A DNA stretch of 64,000 nucleotides, from contig NZ_OBDO01000009.1 of assembly GCF_900215145.1 (NCBI RefSeq), positions 1 through 64,000 of the forward strand, read 5' to 3'. This document shows positions 23,717-31,961 of the stretch, in pieces; position 1 is the stretch's first letter, and the number at the start of each line of letters is the position of its first letter. The translations under genes and the position numbers were made by a program. Under the pieces are notes generated by a model. That model searched no databases and was not told the DNA's origin. It worked only from the letters and a program-made list of their open reading frames with translations. This stretch comes from Geodermatophilus sabuli (GTDB lineage Bacteria; Actinomycetota; Actinomycetes; Mycobacteriales; Geodermatophilaceae).

Positions 23717-24375
23717 TCGACGGTCGCGCGCCGGCGGACCAGCCCCGCCGTCCCGGCCACGAGCGCCAGCGCGCCGATCCCGGTCAGCACCCACCCGGTC
23801 GTACCGAGCCCGTCGGTGGCCGCCTGGCCGCCGGTGCCACCGGGCACCGACGTCGGGACGCCGTACGTCCGGGCCGCGTCACGCAACTGGGCCAGGTGCT
23901 GCTCGACGACCGGGGTCGCCGTGCGGGCCAGCTCCAGCACCGTCGGGTCCGAGCCGCCCTGCAGCTCCCGCTGCGTCGCGGCCAGCGTCGTGGAGTGCGA
24001 CCCGATCTGCTGGGCGATCCAGGCGGTGTCGAACTCCTGGCCGCTGTTCTGCTGCACCTCGGCCAGCTGCTGCTGCTGGGTGGCGCTCGGCTCGGCCGGC
24101 AGCTCGACGCCGAGCTGCTGGGCCGCCTGGGTGAGCTGGGTGTCGAGCTGGGTGTGCATCTCGATGAACATCGCGCCGAGCTCACGCACCTCCGGCGTGG
24201 TGGCCGCCTGCTGGGCGGCGTTGCCGGCGGCGATCTCGGCGAGGTTGCTCTGGTGGGCGGCCTGCATCCAGGTCACGTCCTGGTCGGACGGCGCCGCCAG
24301 CGCCGGGCTGGAGGTCAGGACGACGGCACCGATGACGGCCGCCGGGACGAGGGCGAGACGGGACAACACGCGCAT
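23713..24375 (-). CDS. DUF4142 protein with signal peptide and C-terminal membrane anchor
   Basis: A 220-residue exported protein. The signal peptide (VLSRLALVPAAVIGAVVLTS) ends at ALA. The DUF4142 ferritin-like helical domain follows (QDVTWMQAAHQSNLAEIAAG through ATPVVEQHLAQLRDAA). The C terminus has a membrane helix and RRRATVE tail, similar to a cell-wall-sorting tail but without LPXTG. It is immediately upstream of, and overlaps, the sortase gene, so it may be a partner or substrate (inference). ATG 24375 has GGAG upstream. Confidence 0.82.
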   Translation of the reverse strand: MRVLSRLALVPAAVIGAVVLTSSPALAAPSDQDVTWMQAAHQSNLAEIAAGNAAQQAATTPEVRELGAMFIEMHTQLDTQLTQAAQQLGVELPAEPSATQQQQLAEVQQNSGQEFDTAWIAQQIGSHSTTLAATQRELQGGSDPTVLELARTATPVVEQHLAQLRDAARTYGVPTSVPGGTGGQAATDGLGTTGWVLTGIGALALVAGTAGLVRRRATVE

Positions 24376-24496
24376 GCGGGGACTCCGATGGGCTGAGCGA
24401 CGACGGCCGGACTCCCGCCCGGCGCCGGTGAGGACGCGCCCCGGATACCCCGGTCGACTGTGAGCCACGCCACAAGAACGGCGGCCATCATGTTGA

Positions 24497-25453
24497 TCAC
24501 CGCGGGACGGCGCCGGCCCGGCGCCACTCCTGCGGCGACGTCCCGTGCGCGGCCCGGAACCGGCGGATCAGGTAGCCGGCGTCGGCGTAGCCCACCCGGC
24601 CGGCGATCGCCTGCACGGTCAGGTCCGTCTCGGTCAGCAGCCGGCGCACCTCGGCCAGCCGGCGCTCGGTGATCCACTGCTGCACTGTCCGCCCGGTGCG
24701 CTGCCCGACCACCGTCGTCAGGTGGCCCGCCGACAGCCCCACCTCCGCGGCCACGTCCCGCAGCGAGATGGGCTGGGGATACCGCCGCTCGACCACGTCG
24801 AAGACGGCGGCCAGCAGCGGCTCGTCCCGCAGCCGCAGGTGTCCTGGGACGTCGGCGGCCGCCCGCGCGAGCTCGACCAGCAGCAGCGTCAGCTGCGCGA
24901 GCGCGGCCTCGACGTGGCCCTCGCGGCGCTCCCGCAGCTCCCGCTCCAGGTCGGCGAAGCGCCGCACCCACGCCGCGCGGTCGGCCTCGGCCACCGACAG
25001 CCGCTGCACGCCGCCCGCCCGGTGCCCGACGAACGGGAACAGCAGCGGGTGCGCCCGCCACGACCCGAGCGAACCGGGGCTGCGCCGCTCCACGGCGTCC
25101 GGCGGGAAGGACGCCGTCCACACCGCCGCGTCCTCGTGCGACGTCGAAAACTCGGGGTCCACCACCTCCCCGGGGGCGACCACGACGACGTCCCCCGCCG
25201 AGAGCTGCCACGTCCGGCCGTCCAGCACGAGGACGCCCGAGCCCCGCTCGACGTAGCTGAGCGAGAGGAAGTCGTGCGCGTGCGCCCGGTTCGGGAACCC
25301 GGGCGGCTCGTGGTCGCCCTCGAACCGGGAGACCGTCACCGGGGGCAGCCCGGGCACCCGTGCGTAGCCGTAGACCGGTGCCCCGTGGACCGTCCGGCCG
25401 GTCGGCACAGAGGTCGGCACGGAGGTCGGCAGAGCACCCGAAGAACGTCCCAT
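24497..25453 (-). CDS. AraC family transcriptional regulator
   Basis: A 318-residue regulator. An N-terminal cupin-like AraC binding domain (HAHDFLSLSYVERGSGVLV, WQLSAGDVVVVAPGEV) is followed by two C-terminal helix-turn-helix motifs (ISLRDVAAEVGLSAGHLTTV and QAIAGRVGYADAGYLIRRFR). ATG 25453 is chosen because the DNA upstream belongs to the divergent promoter; the very N terminus contains a small SVPT repeat encoded by a 12 bp tandem repeat. It is divergent from the methyltransferase gene with an 82 bp gap, so it is the likely regulator of that gene. Confidence 0.88.
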   Translation of the reverse strand: MGRSSGALPTSVPTSVPTGRTVHGAPVYGYARVPGLPPVTVSRFEGDHEPPGFPNRAHAHDFLSLSYVERGSGVLVLDGRTWQLSAGDVVVVAPGEVVDPEFSTSHEDAAVWTASFPPDAVERRSPGSLGSWRAHPLLFPFVGHRAGGVQRLSVAEADRAAWVRRFADLERELRERREGHVEAALAQLTLLLVELARAAADVPGHLRLRDEPLLAAVFDVVERRYPQPISLRDVAAEVGLSAGHLTTVVGQRTGRTVQQWITERRLAEVRRLLTETDLTVQAIAGRVGYADAGYLIRRFRAAHGTSPQEWRRAGAVPR

Positions 25454-25535
25454 CGCGTCCGAAGCACCGCCCTTGTCGCCCGGGGGGACGGGGCCGAGGG
25501 TAGTGGGACCACAGGAAGATCGGACAGGAGACGAC

Positions 25536-26219
25536 ATGGGCGAGACGACCACCGGCCCCCGGCCGCGGACGACGGTGAGCGGCGCCGGGCGCGAGTACCT
25601 CCCCGGGATGAGCCGGGCCTGGCTGCTGCCCCTCTACGACCCCATGACCCGGCTGATGGGTGTCGAGCGCATCCACCGGCGGCTGCTCGACCAGGCCGCG
25701 CTGCGCCCCGGGCAGACCGTCCTGGAGATCGGCTGCGGCACCGGCAACCTGCTGCTCGCCGCCAAGGAGACCCAGCCCGCGGCCACCGCTGTCGGCGTGG
25801 ACCCGGACCTCGCCGCGCTGGCCCGCGCCGACCGCAAGGCGCGCCGCCGCGGCCTCGCCGTCCAGCTGGACCGCGGGCACGCCGAGGAGCTGCCCTACGC
25901 CGACGACAGCGTCGACGTCGTGCTGTCCTCCTTCATGCTCCACCACGTGCCCGCCGACCAGCAGGAGGCGGCGGTGCGCGAGGTGGTGCGGGTGCTGCGG
26001 CCCGGGGGCGCGCTGCACCTGGTCGACATCGCCGGCGACGAGCACGGCCACGACCACGCGCACCGGGGCCACCGCGGCCACCAGCACAGCCTCGCCCGGC
26101 ACGTCGTGGCGAGCCTGCCCGACCTGCTGCGCCGCGCCGGATTCGGCGAGGTGACCGAGACCGGCTCCGGCACGCACCGCTGGGTCGGCCGGTTCAGCTA
26201 CCTCCGCGCGACCCCCTGA
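25536..26219 (+). CDS. SAM-dependent class I methyltransferase
   Basis: A 227-residue methyltransferase: motif I VLEIGCGTGNLLLA (about residues 65-78), the acidic residue GVDPDLAAL, and motif IV DVVLSSFMLHHV. A His-rich insertion, GHDHAHRGHRGHQH, near residue 170 is unusual and could bind metal. The methyl acceptor is not predictable. ATG follows ACAGGAG at good spacing. The end overlaps the convergent OsmC gene by 22 bp. Confidence 0.88.
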   Translation: MGETTTGPRPRTTVSGAGREYLPGMSRAWLLPLYDPMTRLMGVERIHRRLLDQAALRPGQTVLEIGCGTGNLLLAAKETQPAATAVGVDPDLAALARADRKARRRGLAVQLDRGHAEELPYADDSVDVVLSSFMLHHVPADQQEAAVREVVRVLRPGGALHLVDIAGDEHGHDHAHRGHRGHQHSLARHVVASLPDLLRRAGFGEVTETGSGTHRWVGRFSYLRATP

Positions 26220-26728
26220 GCCGCCACTGCCCGTCGGACCACCAGGTGCGGCGGGCGGGCCAGGGTCTGGGCGACCACGCAGTACCGCTCGGTCAGCTGC
26301 CCGAGTTTGGCCAGGGTGGCGTCGTCGGCGTCGGTGTCGAGCTCGGCGTCCACGGTGATCTGCGCCAACCCGACCGGCGCGTCGCGGGAGACGCCGAGCG
26401 TGCCGCGGGCGTCCATGTCGCCGCGGGCGGACAGCCGGGCGGAGCGGATCTCCACGCCCATCGCGGTGGCGACGCTGCGCATCGTGACCCCCGCGCAGGC
26501 CACCAGGGCCTGCAGCAGCATGTCGCCGGAGCAGGCGTCGCTGCCGTCGCCGCCGGTGGCGGGGTGCAGCCCGGCGCGGACCGGCCCGGCCCAGGTCTGC
26601 ACCGTGCACGTGATGCCGGGGTCGGAGAACTCCGCCTCGGCGTGCATCGGCACCCGGGCGTGCTCCGGGTCGTCGCGGTAGCGCTGCTTGAGCGGCGCCT
26701 GCAGGTCTCGGAGCGCAGCGGCGTCCAC
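26198..26728 (-). CDS. OsmC family protein
   Basis: A 176-residue protein of the OsmC/Ohr/YhfA superfamily. The features are ACSGDMLLQALVACAGVTMRS with a family-typical cysteine in the first helix, followed by strands and ERYCVVAQTL with the second cysteine. Such proteins can reduce organic hydroperoxides, although many members are uncharacterised. GTG 26728 is chosen because GAGGAGGAGAC lies just upstream. Convergent overlap with the methyltransferase gene. Confidence 0.85.
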   Translation of the reverse strand: MDAAALRDLQAPLKQRYRDDPEHARVPMHAEAEFSDPGITCTVQTWAGPVRAGLHPATGGDGSDACSGDMLLQALVACAGVTMRSVATAMGVEIRSARLSARGDMDARGTLGVSRDAPVGLAQITVDAELDTDADDATLAKLGQLTERYCVVAQTLARPPHLVVRRAVAAQGVARR

Positions 26729-26812
26729 GGGGTCTCCTCCTCGCCGGGGCTCCCATGCTGGCCCGGCGGCACAGCCCCCGCCAGGGCCCGCGGCGCCGCT
26801 ACCCTGCCGCGC

Positions 26813-27214
26813 ATGGCCACCTGGTCCGACGTCCGGGACGCGGCGCTGGCCCTGCCGGAGGTGGCCGAGCGGCCCGGGCAGGAGACGCTCCAGTGGCGGG
26901 TCCGCGACAAGGGCTTCGTGTGGGAACGCCCGCTGCGCAAGGCCGACCTCGCCGCCCTCGGCGACACCGCGCCCGACGGGCCGGTCCTCGCCGCGTGGGT
27001 GCCCGACCTCGGCGCCAAGGAGGCCCTGCTCGCCGACGACGCGGGCGTCTACTTCACGACCCCGCACTTCGACGGCTACCCCATCGTGCTGGTGCGCCTG
27101 GCGGAGATCGACGCCGGCGAGCTCGCCGAGCTGGTCACCGAGGCGTGGCTGGCCCGCGCACCGAAGCGGCTGGCCCGGCAGTACCTCGACGGCCCGCCGG
27201 ACGAGGTCGACTAG
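26813..27214 (+). CDS. MmcQ/YjbR family protein
   Basis: A 133-residue protein of the YjbR double-wing fold family (MmcQ): starts TWSDVRDAALALPEVAER, has GFVWERPLRKADLAALG, and HFDGYPIVLVRLAEID, ending with ARAPKRLARQYL. These proteins are thought to bind DNA or nucleotides, but no firm function exists. Length matches the family (110-135). Monocistronic between OsmC and the hydrolase. Confidence 0.85.
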   Translation: MATWSDVRDAALALPEVAERPGQETLQWRVRDKGFVWERPLRKADLAALGDTAPDGPVLAAWVPDLGAKEALLADDAGVYFTTPHFDGYPIVLVRLAEIDAGELAELVTEAWLARAPKRLARQYLDGPPDEVD

Positions 27215-27235
27215 GCCGCGGCCGGCACGACCGGC

Positions 27236-28075
27236 TCATCCCGCGACGTGCCGCGCCAGCTCCACCACCGCGTCGACGAACACGTCGCCGTCGAGCAGCG
27301 CGCGGTCATTGTGGTCTGCTCCCGGCACCTCGACCAGCCGGTGCAGCCGCGCGGCCGCCCCGGCGACGGCGCGGCTCTGCGCCGGCGGCACGATCGAGTC
27401 GGCACCGCCCAGCACGACCGTCGTCGGCACGCGCACCGTCGCGATCCGCTCGGCCACCGGGAAGCGGTCCCGCAGCAGGGCGCGGACCGGCAGGAATGGG
27501 TAGTGCACGCTCCCCACGGCGGCCAGGTCGACGAACGGCGAGCGCAGCACCAGCCCCGCGGGCGGGTGCTCGGTCGCCAGCTCCGTCACGACCGCCGCGC
27601 CGAGGCTCTCCCCCAGGTACAGCAGCCGGCCCGGCGGCACCCCGGCGTCCTCGACCAGGTGGGCGCGGGCCGCGCGCACGTCCCTCGCCAGGCCGGCCTC
27701 GCTGGGGCTGCCCGGGTTCCCGCCGTAGCCGCGGTAGTCGAACAGCAGCACCGCCAGGCCGTGCCGGGCGAGGGCATCGGCGAGCGGCGCCCGCACCCCG
27801 CGGTGCCCACCGTTGCCGTTGGCCACCAGGACGGCGGGCGCGTCGGGGCCGGCCCCGGGCACGAACCACGCCCCCAGCCGCAGCCCGTCGGAGGTCTCGA
27901 GGACGACGTCGCGCCCGCCGGGCAGCACCGACGCCGCCGGCGGCACCGGCCCCTGGTCGGGCAGGTACACCAGCCGGCGCTGCAGCCCCCACAGCAGCCC
28001 GGTCAGCACGACCAGCACCACCGCGAGGACCGCCCCCGCACGCACCGCACGCCGGAGCCCGCGCGGCGCGACCAT
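27236..28075 (-). CDS. Alpha/beta hydrolase with N-terminal membrane anchor
   Basis: A 279-residue hydrolase. One N-terminal membrane helix (about residues 12-30) then the catalytic fold: oxyanion region NGNGGHRG, DYRGYGGNPG, nucleophile elbow GESLGA, acid in VVLGGADSIVP, and His in PGADHNDR. It resembles YfhR/BEM46-like hydrolases, which face the membrane or outside. It starts one base after the TPP enzyme stop, so it is the third gene of the ethD-TPP-hydrolase operon and may act on a related metabolite. Confidence 0.85.
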   Translation of the reverse strand: MVAPRGLRRAVRAGAVLAVVLVVLTGLLWGLQRRLVYLPDQGPVPPAASVLPGGRDVVLETSDGLRLGAWFVPGAGPDAPAVLVANGNGGHRGVRAPLADALARHGLAVLLFDYRGYGGNPGSPSEAGLARDVRAARAHLVEDAGVPPGRLLYLGESLGAAVVTELATEHPPAGLVLRSPFVDLAAVGSVHYPFLPVRALLRDRFPVAERIATVRVPTTVVLGGADSIVPPAQSRAVAGAAARLHRLVEVPGADHNDRALLDGDVFVDAVVELARHVAG

Positions 28076-28076
28076 C

Positions 28077-29627
28077 TCACCGGCGGCCGGGCAGCACCGC
28101 GTCGATCAGGTGCGGGCCCGGCTCGGCCAGCGCCGCGCGCACCTGGTCGGCCAGCTCCTCGGCGGTCGTGGCCCGGGTCGCCGGCACGCCCATCCCGGTG
28201 GCGAGCGCCACGAAGTCCAGCCCCGGCCCGCCCAGGTGCAGCAGCTGCCCGGCGCGCTCGCCGTCGCCCTGCGCACCCACCCGCGACAGCTCGTGCTCGA
28301 GGATGGCGTAGGAGCCGTTGTCGCAGACGATCGTGGTGACGTCGAGCTGCTCGCGGGCCTGGGTCCACAGCGCCTGGACGGTGTACATGGCGCTGCCGTC
28401 GGCCTGGAGGGCGATGACCGGCCGGTCCGGGCAGGCGACCGCCGCCCCGACCGACATCGGCAGCCCGTCGCCGATGGCCCCGCCGGTCAGCGACAGCCAG
28501 TCGTGCCGCGGTGCGCCCGAGGTCAGCTCGGCCAGCCCCACCCCCGAGGTGAGCGCCTCGTCGACGACGATCGCCCCCTCCGGCAGCAGCGCGCCGACCA
28601 CCGCCGCCAGGGCCCGCGGGTCCAGGTCGCCGGTGGGCAGCTCCGGGCGGGCCGCCTCCAGCAGCCGCGGCTCCGCGTCGGGGGCGGCCAGCGTGGCGAG
28701 CGCCTGGGCCGCGGCGACGCCGTCCTCCCCCGGTGCCGACAGCACGTGCACGGTGCACCCCTCGGGCACCGGCGTCCCCGGGACGTCGGGGTAGCCGAAG
28801 AAGTGCACCGGCGCGGTCGCCCCGGCCAGCACCAGGTGCGCCGTCCCGGCGAGGGAGGCCATCGCCATCTCCGGCGGGTAGGGCACCTTCGCGACGTCGG
28901 GCAGCCCCGCTCCGCGCACCATCCGGGCGGGGAAGGTCTCGCTCATCAGCCGGGCGCCGGTGCCGGCCGCGACCCGGCCGGCGGCGAGCAGCCCCTCCTC
29001 GCAGGCGACGACGTCGCCGCCCAGGAGCAGCACGGCCGGCTCCCCGGACGACAGCGCGGCCGCGACGTCGGCGACCACCTGCTCGGGCACCCGCGGCGCC
29101 GGGCGCACCGGGACCGGGTCGGCCGGCTCCGCACCCTCCTCCCACGAGACGTCCGCCGGCAGGACGAGGGTGGCGACCGCGCCGCGGGCGGCCTGCGCCA
29201 CCGCCTCCGCGGCGTCGGCGGCGACGTCGGCGGGCGCCAGCGAGCGCCGTACCCAGGCCGACACCGCACCGGCGAGCGCGTCGATGTCGGACTCCAGCGG
29301 AGCGTCCAGCCGCTTGTGCGACCGCGCGTGGTCGCCGACCACGTTGACGACCGGTGCCCCACCGCGCCGGGCGTTGTGCAGGTTCGCCAGCCCGTTGCCC
29401 AACCCCGGCCCGAGGTGCAGCAGGGTCGCCGCGGGACGGCCGGCCATCCGGGCGTACCCGTCGGCCGCGCCGGTGGCCACCCCCTCGAAGAGGGTCAGCA
29501 CCCCCCGCATCTCCGGGACGTCGTCCAGCGCGGCGACGAAGTGCATCTCGGAGGTGCCGGGGTTGGCAAAGCAGACGTCGACGCCGGCGGCGACCAGGGT
29601 GCGGATGAGCGCCTGGGCCCCGTTCAC
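28077..29627 (-). CDS. Thiamine-diphosphate enzyme, acetolactate-synthase-like
   Basis: A 516-residue ThDP-dependent enzyme related to acetolactate synthase and benzoylformate decarboxylase. The N-terminal PYR domain has the catalytic glutamate in LFEGVATGAADGYAR (E48). The central domain follows, then the PP domain with QADGSAMYT to CDNGSY, the metal/ThDP motif. Family members decarboxylate 2-keto acids or join them. The missing small subunit and the neighbours suggest a catabolic keto-acid decarboxylase rather than amino acid biosynthesis (inference). It lies between an EthD-like gene and a hydrolase in one operon. Confidence 0.87.
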   Translation of the reverse strand: MNGAQALIRTLVAAGVDVCFANPGTSEMHFVAALDDVPEMRGVLTLFEGVATGAADGYARMAGRPAATLLHLGPGLGNGLANLHNARRGGAPVVNVVGDHARSHKRLDAPLESDIDALAGAVSAWVRRSLAPADVAADAAEAVAQAARGAVATLVLPADVSWEEGAEPADPVPVRPAPRVPEQVVADVAAALSSGEPAVLLLGGDVVACEEGLLAAGRVAAGTGARLMSETFPARMVRGAGLPDVAKVPYPPEMAMASLAGTAHLVLAGATAPVHFFGYPDVPGTPVPEGCTVHVLSAPGEDGVAAAQALATLAAPDAEPRLLEAARPELPTGDLDPRALAAVVGALLPEGAIVVDEALTSGVGLAELTSGAPRHDWLSLTGGAIGDGLPMSVGAAVACPDRPVIALQADGSAMYTVQALWTQAREQLDVTTIVCDNGSYAILEHELSRVGAQGDGERAGQLLHLGGPGLDFVALATGMGVPATRATTAEELADQVRAALAEPGPHLIDAVLPGRR

Positions 29628-29661
29628 CCGCGACCGCCCGGCCGCCGCCGCTGGATCGCCG

Positions 29662-29994
29662 TCACGGGAGGTTGGGCATCCCGACCTTGATCTCGCGCAC
29701 CTCGAAGTGCGCCATCGTCGCCCCGCCGGTCGCGAAGTTCGCGACGTCGGCAGCGGCCGACTGCCCCTCCGGGGACGCGAAGGCCTTGCCCATCGCCTCC
29801 TCGGACTCGAAGTCGATCTCGGCGACGAAGTAGGGCGCCGGCTGGGAGGGGTCCAGCGACTTGCCGTGGCCCACGGTGAACCCGATTACGCCGGGCATCT
29901 CCATCGCCAGCGGCGCGTGGGTGTCCCGGTAGTACTCGTCGAACGCGCCGGGGTCGGTGGGCTGTCCGTAGCTGACCACGAGCCGGTGGACCAT
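29662..29994 (-). CDS. EthD family protein
   Basis: A 110-residue dimeric alpha/beta-barrel protein of the EthD family: RLVVSYGQPTDPGAFDEYY at the start, THAPLAMEMPGVIGF and PYFVAEIDFESEEAM are typical. EthD-like proteins are helper or ring-cleaving-like proteins in ether or aromatic degradation operons. It is the first gene of the operon leading into the TPP enzyme (34 bp gap). The start has AGGTG upstream. Confidence 0.85.
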   Translation of the reverse strand: MVHRLVVSYGQPTDPGAFDEYYRDTHAPLAMEMPGVIGFTVGHGKSLDPSQPAPYFVAEIDFESEEAMGKAFASPEGQSAAADVANFATGGATMAHFEVREIKVGMPNLP

Positions 29995-30074
29995 GTGTGC
30001 ACCTCCGCATCGGCCGGGCCTCGCTGCCCGGGAGTGGCCCCACCTTGGCAGGTCGGGGGCCACTCCCGCGACCG

Positions 30075-31013
30075 CTAGAAGGTGATGACCAGGCGCCCGC
30101 GGACGCCGCCGGCCTCGAGTACGCGGTGCGCCTCGGCACCCTGCTCGGCCGGGAACGTGCGCGCCACGCGGAGGGTCACGACGCCGTCCTCCACCAGCTG
30201 CCGCAGCTGGTCGAGTTTCTGCTGCTCCTCGCCGTAGCTGCGCACCAGGACCGGGTGCACCCGCAGCCCGCGCTGTCCGTCGCCCCGGTAGCCGCGGACG
30301 GTCGTCACGGTGCCGCCGTCCTTGACCGCGGGGAGCACGAGCTCGTCCTGCACCGAGCCGTCGGCCAGCCCGTCGACGCCGTCGGGGTACAGCTCGCGGA
30401 TGCGGGCGGCGACGTCGTCCCCGCGCCGGACGACGACGTCGGCGCCGAGGTCGCGGACCAGCTGCTCGTCGGCCTCCGAGGCGTCGGCGACGACGGTCAG
30501 GCCTTCCTGCTTGGCCAGCTGGACGACGTAGCCGCCGAACGCGCCGGCGGCGCCGGTCACGGCGAGCACCTGACCGGGCTCGAGCGCCATGAGGTCCAGC
30601 GCCAGCCGGGCGGTGAGGCCGTTCATCGGCAGGGTCGCCGCCTCGGCGTCGCTGGCGCCCTTCGGCGAGCGGGCCACCGACGCGGCCGGGACGACGAGGT
30701 CCTCCCGGTAGCCGCCGTGCGCACCCGAGGGCAGCACGATCGCCATGACCCGCTCCCCCACCTGCAGGTCGGTGTCGACGTCCGGGCCGATCTCGACCAG
30801 CTCGCCGGCGGCGTCCATCCCGGGCACGTAGGGGAACTGCTTGACCGGGTCGCGCTGGGCGTAGGCGCCGTTGCGGGCGTGGGTGTCGGTGGGGTTCACC
30901 GTCGCCGCGGTCACCTGCAGCCGCACCTGCCCCGGGCCCAGCGGCTCCGCGGGGACGTCGATGACGTGCAGGGCCTCCGGCCCACCGAACTCGGTCACTC
31001 CGACAGCTCTCAT
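30075..31013 (-). CDS. Zinc-independent quinone oxidoreductase / medium-chain dehydrogenase
   Basis: A 312-residue MDR superfamily protein. The N-terminal GroES-like domain (AVGVTEFGGPEALHVIDVP, VNPTDTHARNG, PGMDAAGELVEIG) is followed by a Rossmann domain with VTGAAGAFGGYVVQLAK. The structural and catalytic zinc cysteines are absent, so it is the quinone-oxidoreductase type, reducing quinones or enals with NADPH. It is upstream of the ethD operon on the same strand, with an 80 bp gap. Confidence 0.88.
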   Translation of the reverse strand: MRAVGVTEFGGPEALHVIDVPAEPLGPGQVRLQVTAATVNPTDTHARNGAYAQRDPVKQFPYVPGMDAAGELVEIGPDVDTDLQVGERVMAIVLPSGAHGGYREDLVVPAASVARSPKGASDAEAATLPMNGLTARLALDLMALEPGQVLAVTGAAGAFGGYVVQLAKQEGLTVVADASEADEQLVRDLGADVVVRRGDDVAARIRELYPDGVDGLADGSVQDELVLPAVKDGGTVTTVRGYRGDGQRGLRVHPVLVRSYGEEQQKLDQLRQLVEDGVVTLRVARTFPAEQGAEAHRVLEAGGVRGRLVITF

Positions 31014-31155
31014 GCCCGCAGCCAAGTCGGTGGCGGCCGCTGGTGTTCCGGGGCTTCCGCACCGCAGAACGCGACGCGCCGGCGGACGGGGAATGGCGGG
31101 CCCTCGTCCGTCGCTGAACACCTCGACCGCCCGCACGACCCGCGAGAGGTGCCGC

Positions 31156-31866
31156 ATGCCCGCACTCCTGCAGGACCGGTCCACCGACGGCTCCCCCGCA
31201 CGGTCGTCGCGGCGCCGCCGGCGCCTGCGCCGCCGGCTGGTCGCCGCCGGCATCGGCCTGGCCGTGCTCGTGCCCGTGTCCGCGCAGCTGCGGGACTGGC
31301 TGCCCGACAACCCGTTCGGGCAGGAGGTCGTGGACCGCAGCACGACGCCGCTGCTGCTGGCCCTCGACGACCTGCACGAGTACCACGCGGCCACCGGCAC
31401 CTTCCAGGTCGTCGTCGACCGCGAGGTGGACACCCGCTACGTCCCCTCGGTGATCAGCGGTGAGCGGGTCACCTACCTGGCCACCGGCACCGCCGACGCC
31501 TCGGTCGACTTCGAGGGTCTGGACGACGGGCGGGTGAGCCTGTCCGACGACGGGCGGACGGCCACGATCGTGCTGCCGGCCCCGCGGATCGGCGAGGTGC
31601 GGATCGATCCCGCGGAGAGCCGCGTGCTCGACCGCGACCGCGGGCTGGTCGAGCGGCTCGGCGACGCCGTGGGTGACGACCCGGCCGCCGACGACCCCGA
31701 GCTGTTCGTCCTGGCCGAGCGCCGCCTCGCCGCCGCGGCCGCCGAGAGCGACCTCCTGGCCCGTGCGGAGGACAACACCCGCACGATGCTGACGACGCTG
31801 GCGCGGTCGCTGGGCGTCGACGAGGTGGCGGTCCGGTTCGAGGCGGCCCCCGGCACCGATGGCTGA
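31156..31866 (+). CDS. DUF4230 membrane-anchored protein
   Basis: A 236-residue protein with a very basic cytosolic start (SSRRRRRLRRRLV), one membrane helix (about residues 28-45) and an extracytoplasmic DUF4230 domain (TFQVVVDREVDTRYVP, GTADASVDFEGL, LPAPRIGEVRIDP). The function of the family is unknown. ATG follows GAGAGGT. It is terminated by the hairpin at 31875. Confidence 0.8.
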   Translation: MPALLQDRSTDGSPARSSRRRRRLRRRLVAAGIGLAVLVPVSAQLRDWLPDNPFGQEVVDRSTTPLLLALDDLHEYHAATGTFQVVVDREVDTRYVPSVISGERVTYLATGTADASVDFEGLDDGRVSLSDDGRTATIVLPAPRIGEVRIDPAESRVLDRDRGLVERLGDAVGDDPAADDPELFVLAERRLAAAAAESDLLARAEDNTRTMLTTLARSLGVDEVAVRFEAAPGTDG

Positions 31867-31874
31867 GGCCCGTT

Positions 31875-31926
31875 CGCGGACTGTCGTGCCCTGCCCGCCG
31901 GCGTGGCAGGGCACGACTGTCCGCGG
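31875..31926. terminator. Long hairpin terminator
   Basis: Arms of about 20 bp with one mismatch: cgcggactgtcgtgccctgcc against ggcagggcacgactgtccgcg. It begins 9 bp after the DUF4230 stop and also serves the convergent acyl-CoA dehydrogenase gene. Confidence 0.8.
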
Positions 31927-31961
31927 AACACCCCTCCGAGAAGGGGGCGGAGCCGCCGGCG

